Assembly: GCA_017622155.1 (NCBI GenBank)
Contig: JAGARS010000195.1
Location: 1-7,082 of the forward strand
Source of the DNA: Peptococcaceae bacterium
GTDB lineage: Bacteria; Bacillota; Peptococcia; Peptococcales; Peptococcaceae
Reading direction: 5' to 3'
DNA: 7,082 nucleotides
The notes under the pieces are model-generated. The model was not told where the DNA came from and made no database searches. It saw nothing but the letters and a program-made list of their open reading frames with translations. How positions within the stretch are numbered: the stretch's first letter is position 1; each line of letters starts with the position of its first letter. Both the position numbers and the translations under genes were made by a program. Below are positions 5,211-7,082 of the stretch, piece after piece.

Positions 5211-5702
5211 ATGGGAAGTTTAGAAGGGAAAAAAGCCATCGTAGCTGAACTGGTTGAAAAATTCAACAGCTCTAAAACAATCGTTGTTGTTGACTACCGT
5301 GGTTTAACAGTAGCGCAGGCTACTAAATTAAGAAAACAGCTGAGAGAAGCAGGCGTTGACTATCGTGTAGTTAAAAACACACTGTTAACAATCGCTGCGA
5401 AAGAAGCTGGTGCTGAAGCGCTGGTTCCAACTTTCAAAGGTGTAACTGCTATCGCTTTCGGTGGCGAAGATTTAATCGCTCCAGCACAGATTATCGCAAA
5501 ATTCTCCAAGGAAAATAAAATCCTGGAAATCAAAGGTGGTCTGCTGGAAGGTGAATACTTGGACCAGGCTGGCGTTATCGCTCTGGGCGAACTGCCACCA
5601 AAAGAAGTTCTGCTGGCTCAGGTTGCATCTTGTTTCCAGGCTCCAATTCAGAGACTGGCATATGTACTGGAAGAAGTACGCAAATCCAAAGAAACTGCGT
5701 AA
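5211..5702 (+). CDS. rplJ: Large-subunit ribosomal protein L10 (uL10)
   Basis: L10 anchors the L12 dimers to the ribosome and forms the base of the stalk. From the ATG at 5211 it has 163 residues, close to the usual 165-170. The start is fixed by AGGAGGT at 5198-5204, six bases upstream; the reading frame is open further back to a TTG at 5127, but that lies within the terminator hairpin and is not a start. Residues 22-33 (KTIVVVDYRGLT) and 51-61 (YRVVKNTLLTI) are characteristic of the rRNA-binding domain. The C-terminal helix (about 133-163, ending RLAYVLEEVRKSKETA) binds L12 dimers. rplL follows after 51 bases. Together with L12 the product should bind the leader upstream and limit its own synthesis. 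Confidence 0.98.
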   Translation: MGSLEGKKAIVAELVEKFNSSKTIVVVDYRGLTVAQATKLRKQLREAGVDYRVVKNTLLTIAAKEAGAEALVPTFKGVTAIAFGGEDLIAPAQIIAKFSKENKILEIKGGLLEGEYLDQAGVIALGELPPKEVLLAQVASCFQAPIQRLAYVLEEVRKSKETA

Positions 5703-5753
5703 GAAGTTGCGCATAGTTGTTTAAAGAATTTATTTAAAATAGGAGAGATTACA

Positions 5754-6128
5754 ATGTCTAAAATTCAAACAATCATTGATACAGTTAAAGAATTATCTGT
5801 TATCGAATTATCCGAATTAGTAAAAGCTTTCGAAGAAGAATTCGGCGTAAGCGCAGCTGCTCCAGTAGCTGTAGCTGTAGCTGGCGGCGCTGCTGCTGGT
5901 GCTGCTGAAGAAGAACAGACCGAATTTGATGTTATCCTGGCTTCCGCTGGCGCTAACAAAATCGCTGTTATCAAAGTAGTACGTGAAATCACTGGCTTAG
6001 GCTTAAAAGAAGCTAAAGAAGTTGTTGACGGTGCTCCAAAACCAGTTAAAGAAAAAGTTGAAAAAGCTGAAGCTGAAGAAATTAAGAAAAAACTGGAAGA
6101 AGCTGGCGCTACAGTAGAAGTAAAATAA
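5754..6128 (+). CDS. rplL: Large-subunit ribosomal protein L7/L12 (bL12)
   Basis: L12 is the multi-copy stalk protein that recruits and activates translation GTPases. The 124-residue product has its three normal parts: an N-terminal dimerisation domain (about 1-33, with [20 protein letters not shown]), a flexible Ala/Gly/Val hinge (about 34-54) and a globular C-terminal domain from [18 protein letters not shown]. The last includes [19 protein letters not shown], the factor-contacting surface. AGGAGAG lies just before the ATG. Base use is strongly biased, as expected for a very highly expressed gene. It is the last gene before a strong terminator. Confidence 0.99.
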   Translation: MSKIQTIIDTVKELSVIELSELVKAFEEEFGVSAAAPVAVAVAGGAAAGAAEEEQTEFDVILASAGANKIAVIKVVREITGLGLKEAKEVVDGAPKPVKEKVEKAEAEEIKKKLEEAGATVEVK

Positions 6129-6163
6129 TTTTACTTACAAGTGACAGAGTTCTAAAAACCGAG

Positions 6164-6204
6164 AGGTATTTGCTGCTGAGTAATCAGCGGTAAATACCTT
6201 TTTT
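6164..6204 (+). terminator. Intrinsic terminator after rplL
   Basis: The arms 6164-6179 and 6184-6199 pair over 16 bases with two G-U wobbles and no mismatch, closed by a GTAA (GNRA-type) tetraloop. A run of six T residues follows (6199-6204). It is the longest stem in the window. It should end most rplJL transcripts, with partial read-through to rpoB possible, as known for the rplL-rpoB attenuator in Escherichia coli. Confidence 0.93.
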
Positions 6205-6266
6205 GTTTCTACCTATTACATATAGAACGTAATCGTGAAAAAACAAATAAAATACAAAATTTTTTG

Positions 6267-6295
6267 TTTACAAATGGAATAAATTGTGATAACAT
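6267..6295 (+). promoter_or_regulatory. Promoter of rpoB
   Basis: TTTACA at 6267-6272, a 17-base spacer and TAACAT at 6290-6295, strengthened by an extended -10 TG at 6287-6288, form a sigma-A promoter of medium match. The predicted start near 6302 gives an rpoB leader of about 98 bases. It lies 63 bases after the rplL terminator, so rpoB can be transcribed independently of the L10 attenuator. Confidence 0.7.
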
Positions 6296-6301
6296 ATAAG
6301 A

Positions 6302-6399
6302 ACATGACTAATAAAATGGATGGAGTTTGCGAATAAACTCTAATACCAAAATATTGTAAAAGTCAGCGTTGATTATAAAACTTTAAGGGGTGAGGAGCA
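6302..6399 (+). other. rpoB 5' leader with a small hairpin
   Basis: TGGAGTTT (6321-6328) and AAACTCTA (6335-6342) form an eight-base-pair stem with one wobble and a GCGAAT loop. No T-run follows, so it is not a terminator. A 10-codon frame (ATG 6304 to TAA 6334-6336, MTNKMDGVCE) starts almost at the predicted transcript start without a ribosome site and is probably chance. The leader ends in two overlapping Shine-Dalgarno-like tracts, AAGGGGTG (6385-6392) and AGGAG (6393-6397). Confidence 0.4.
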
Positions 6400-7082
6400 T
6401 TGGTCAATACGACACATGCACTAAGAGAACGGCATAGTTTTGCCAAAATCGATGAGATTATGGTTATGCCGAATTTAATTGAAGTTCAACGAAATTCCTA
6501 CAAGTTGTTTCTGGAAGAAGGGTTAAGAGAAACTTTTGCGGAAGTATCCCCGATTCAGGATTTTACAGGTAATCTGGTTCTGGAATTTGTAGATTACAGT
6601 TTGGGTGAACCAAAGTACGATGTTGATGAATGCAAAGAACGCGATGCTACTTATGCGGCTCCTCTTCGCTTAAAGGTGCGTCTGATTAATAAAGAAACAG
6701 GGGAAGTAAAAGAACAAGAAGTGTTCATGGGCGATTTCCCTATTATGACTGTAAAAGGTACATTTATTATTAATGGTGCAGAACGTGTTATTGTAAGCCA
6801 GCTAGTTCGTTCCCCTGGTGTATATTATTCTGAAACCATTGACCAGACAGGGAAAAAACTGTATGGCGCTACCATTATTCCGAATCGTGGTGCGTGGCTG
6901 GAATTTGAAACTGATGCAAATGATAATCTGTTCGTACGTATTGACCGTACCAGAAAATTGCCTGCAACCGTGCTGTTGCGTGCATTAGGGTATTCTACAA
7001 ATGGTCAGATTTTAGAATTATTCGATAATGATGATCGTATCAGAATGACATTGGAACGTGATCACACTGAAAGCGAAAGCGA
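6400..7082 (+). CDS. rpoB: DNA-directed RNA polymerase beta subunit, N-terminal part (3' end outside window)
   Basis: The window holds the first 227 codons of the beta subunit, the catalytic-core component that with beta-prime forms the RNA polymerase cleft. The start is TTG at 6400: the next in-frame ATG would remove 20 residues that align with the family, and Bacillus rpoB also uses TTG. AAGGGGTG lies seven bases upstream, while the closer AGGAG is only two bases away, so the more distant tract is probably the working ribosome site. Visible family blocks are LPNLIE-like [20 protein letters not shown] (22-41), [20 protein letters not shown] (54-73), [20 protein letters not shown] (122-141), [15 protein letters not shown] (160-174) and [19 protein letters not shown] (179-197). 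These are parts of the protrusion and lobe. Val141 in SPGV corresponds to the N-terminal rifampicin-resistance site (Val146 in E. coli) and is the usual residue. The main rifampicin cluster is beyond the window. Confidence 0.98.
   Translation, partial: MVNTTHALRERHSFAKIDEIMVMPNLIEVQRNSYKLFLEEGLRETFAEVSPIQDFTGNLVLEFVDYSLGEPKYDVDECKERDATYAAPLRLKVRLINKETGEVKEQEVFMGDFPIMTVKGTFIINGAERVIVSQLVRSPGVYYSETIDQTGKKLYGATIIPNRGAWLEFETDANDNLFVRIDRTRKLPATVLLRALGYSTNGQILELFDNDDRIRMTLERDHTESES

Noticed and set aside
6304..6336. 10-codon frame MTNKMDGVCE near the rpoB transcript start
   Set aside because: It would have to be leaderless and has no other support; most likely chance.

Overview
The window is a ribosomal-protein and RNA-polymerase locus from a low-to-moderate GC member of the Bacillota. 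The order rpmG-secE-nusG-rplK-rplA-rplJ-rplL-rpoB, a Bacillus-type L10 leader, strong Shine-Dalgarno sequences and a TTG-started rpoB all fit this phylum. The protein sequences would suit Negativicutes (a Phascolarctobacterium/Acidaminococcus-like genome), but that finer placement is a guess.

Left part (1-2383): the 3' end of an ABC transporter ATPase gene is followed 19 bases later by a 312-residue protein that I do not recognise, probably in the same operon. This unit converges on a LysR-family regulator gene on the minus strand. A strong hairpin between them probably terminates transcription from both sides.

Middle (2384-2802): a 419-base AT-rich gap holds a minus-strand promoter for the LysR gene and two plus-strand sigma-A-type promoters facing rpmG. 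Between the two forward promoters lie a 14-codon mini-ORF and an overlapping terminator-like hairpin. The first promoter may therefore make only a very short RNA, or feed an attenuated leader.

Right part (2803-7082): rpmG (L33, zinc-binding form), secE and nusG are tightly packed and are followed by rplK and rplA. The same small hairpin, GTGG-GA-GG ... CC-(6 nt)-CCAC, occurs just before rplK and again just before rplA. It is best explained as two mRNA binding sites for L1. A consensus-perfect promoter directly after rplA starts a new transcript that carries an L10(L12)4-type leader ending in a terminator, followed by rplJ and rplL. A long hairpin with a T-tract closes that unit. rpoB then has its own extended -10 promoter and a leader of about 100 bases, and it runs off the window end after 227 codons.

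Together the genes supply ribosome stalk and L1-arm proteins, the SecE translocase subunit, the NusG elongation factor and the RNA polymerase beta subunit. Their dosage appears to be set by layered cis-acting RNA signals rather than by a DNA-binding regulator. I found no tRNA, rRNA, CRISPR array, insertion sequence or phage element. I see no new multi-gene system; the less ordinary material is the regulatory RNA and mini-ORFs around rpmG, the doubled L1 site, and the unrecognised ABC-linked protein.
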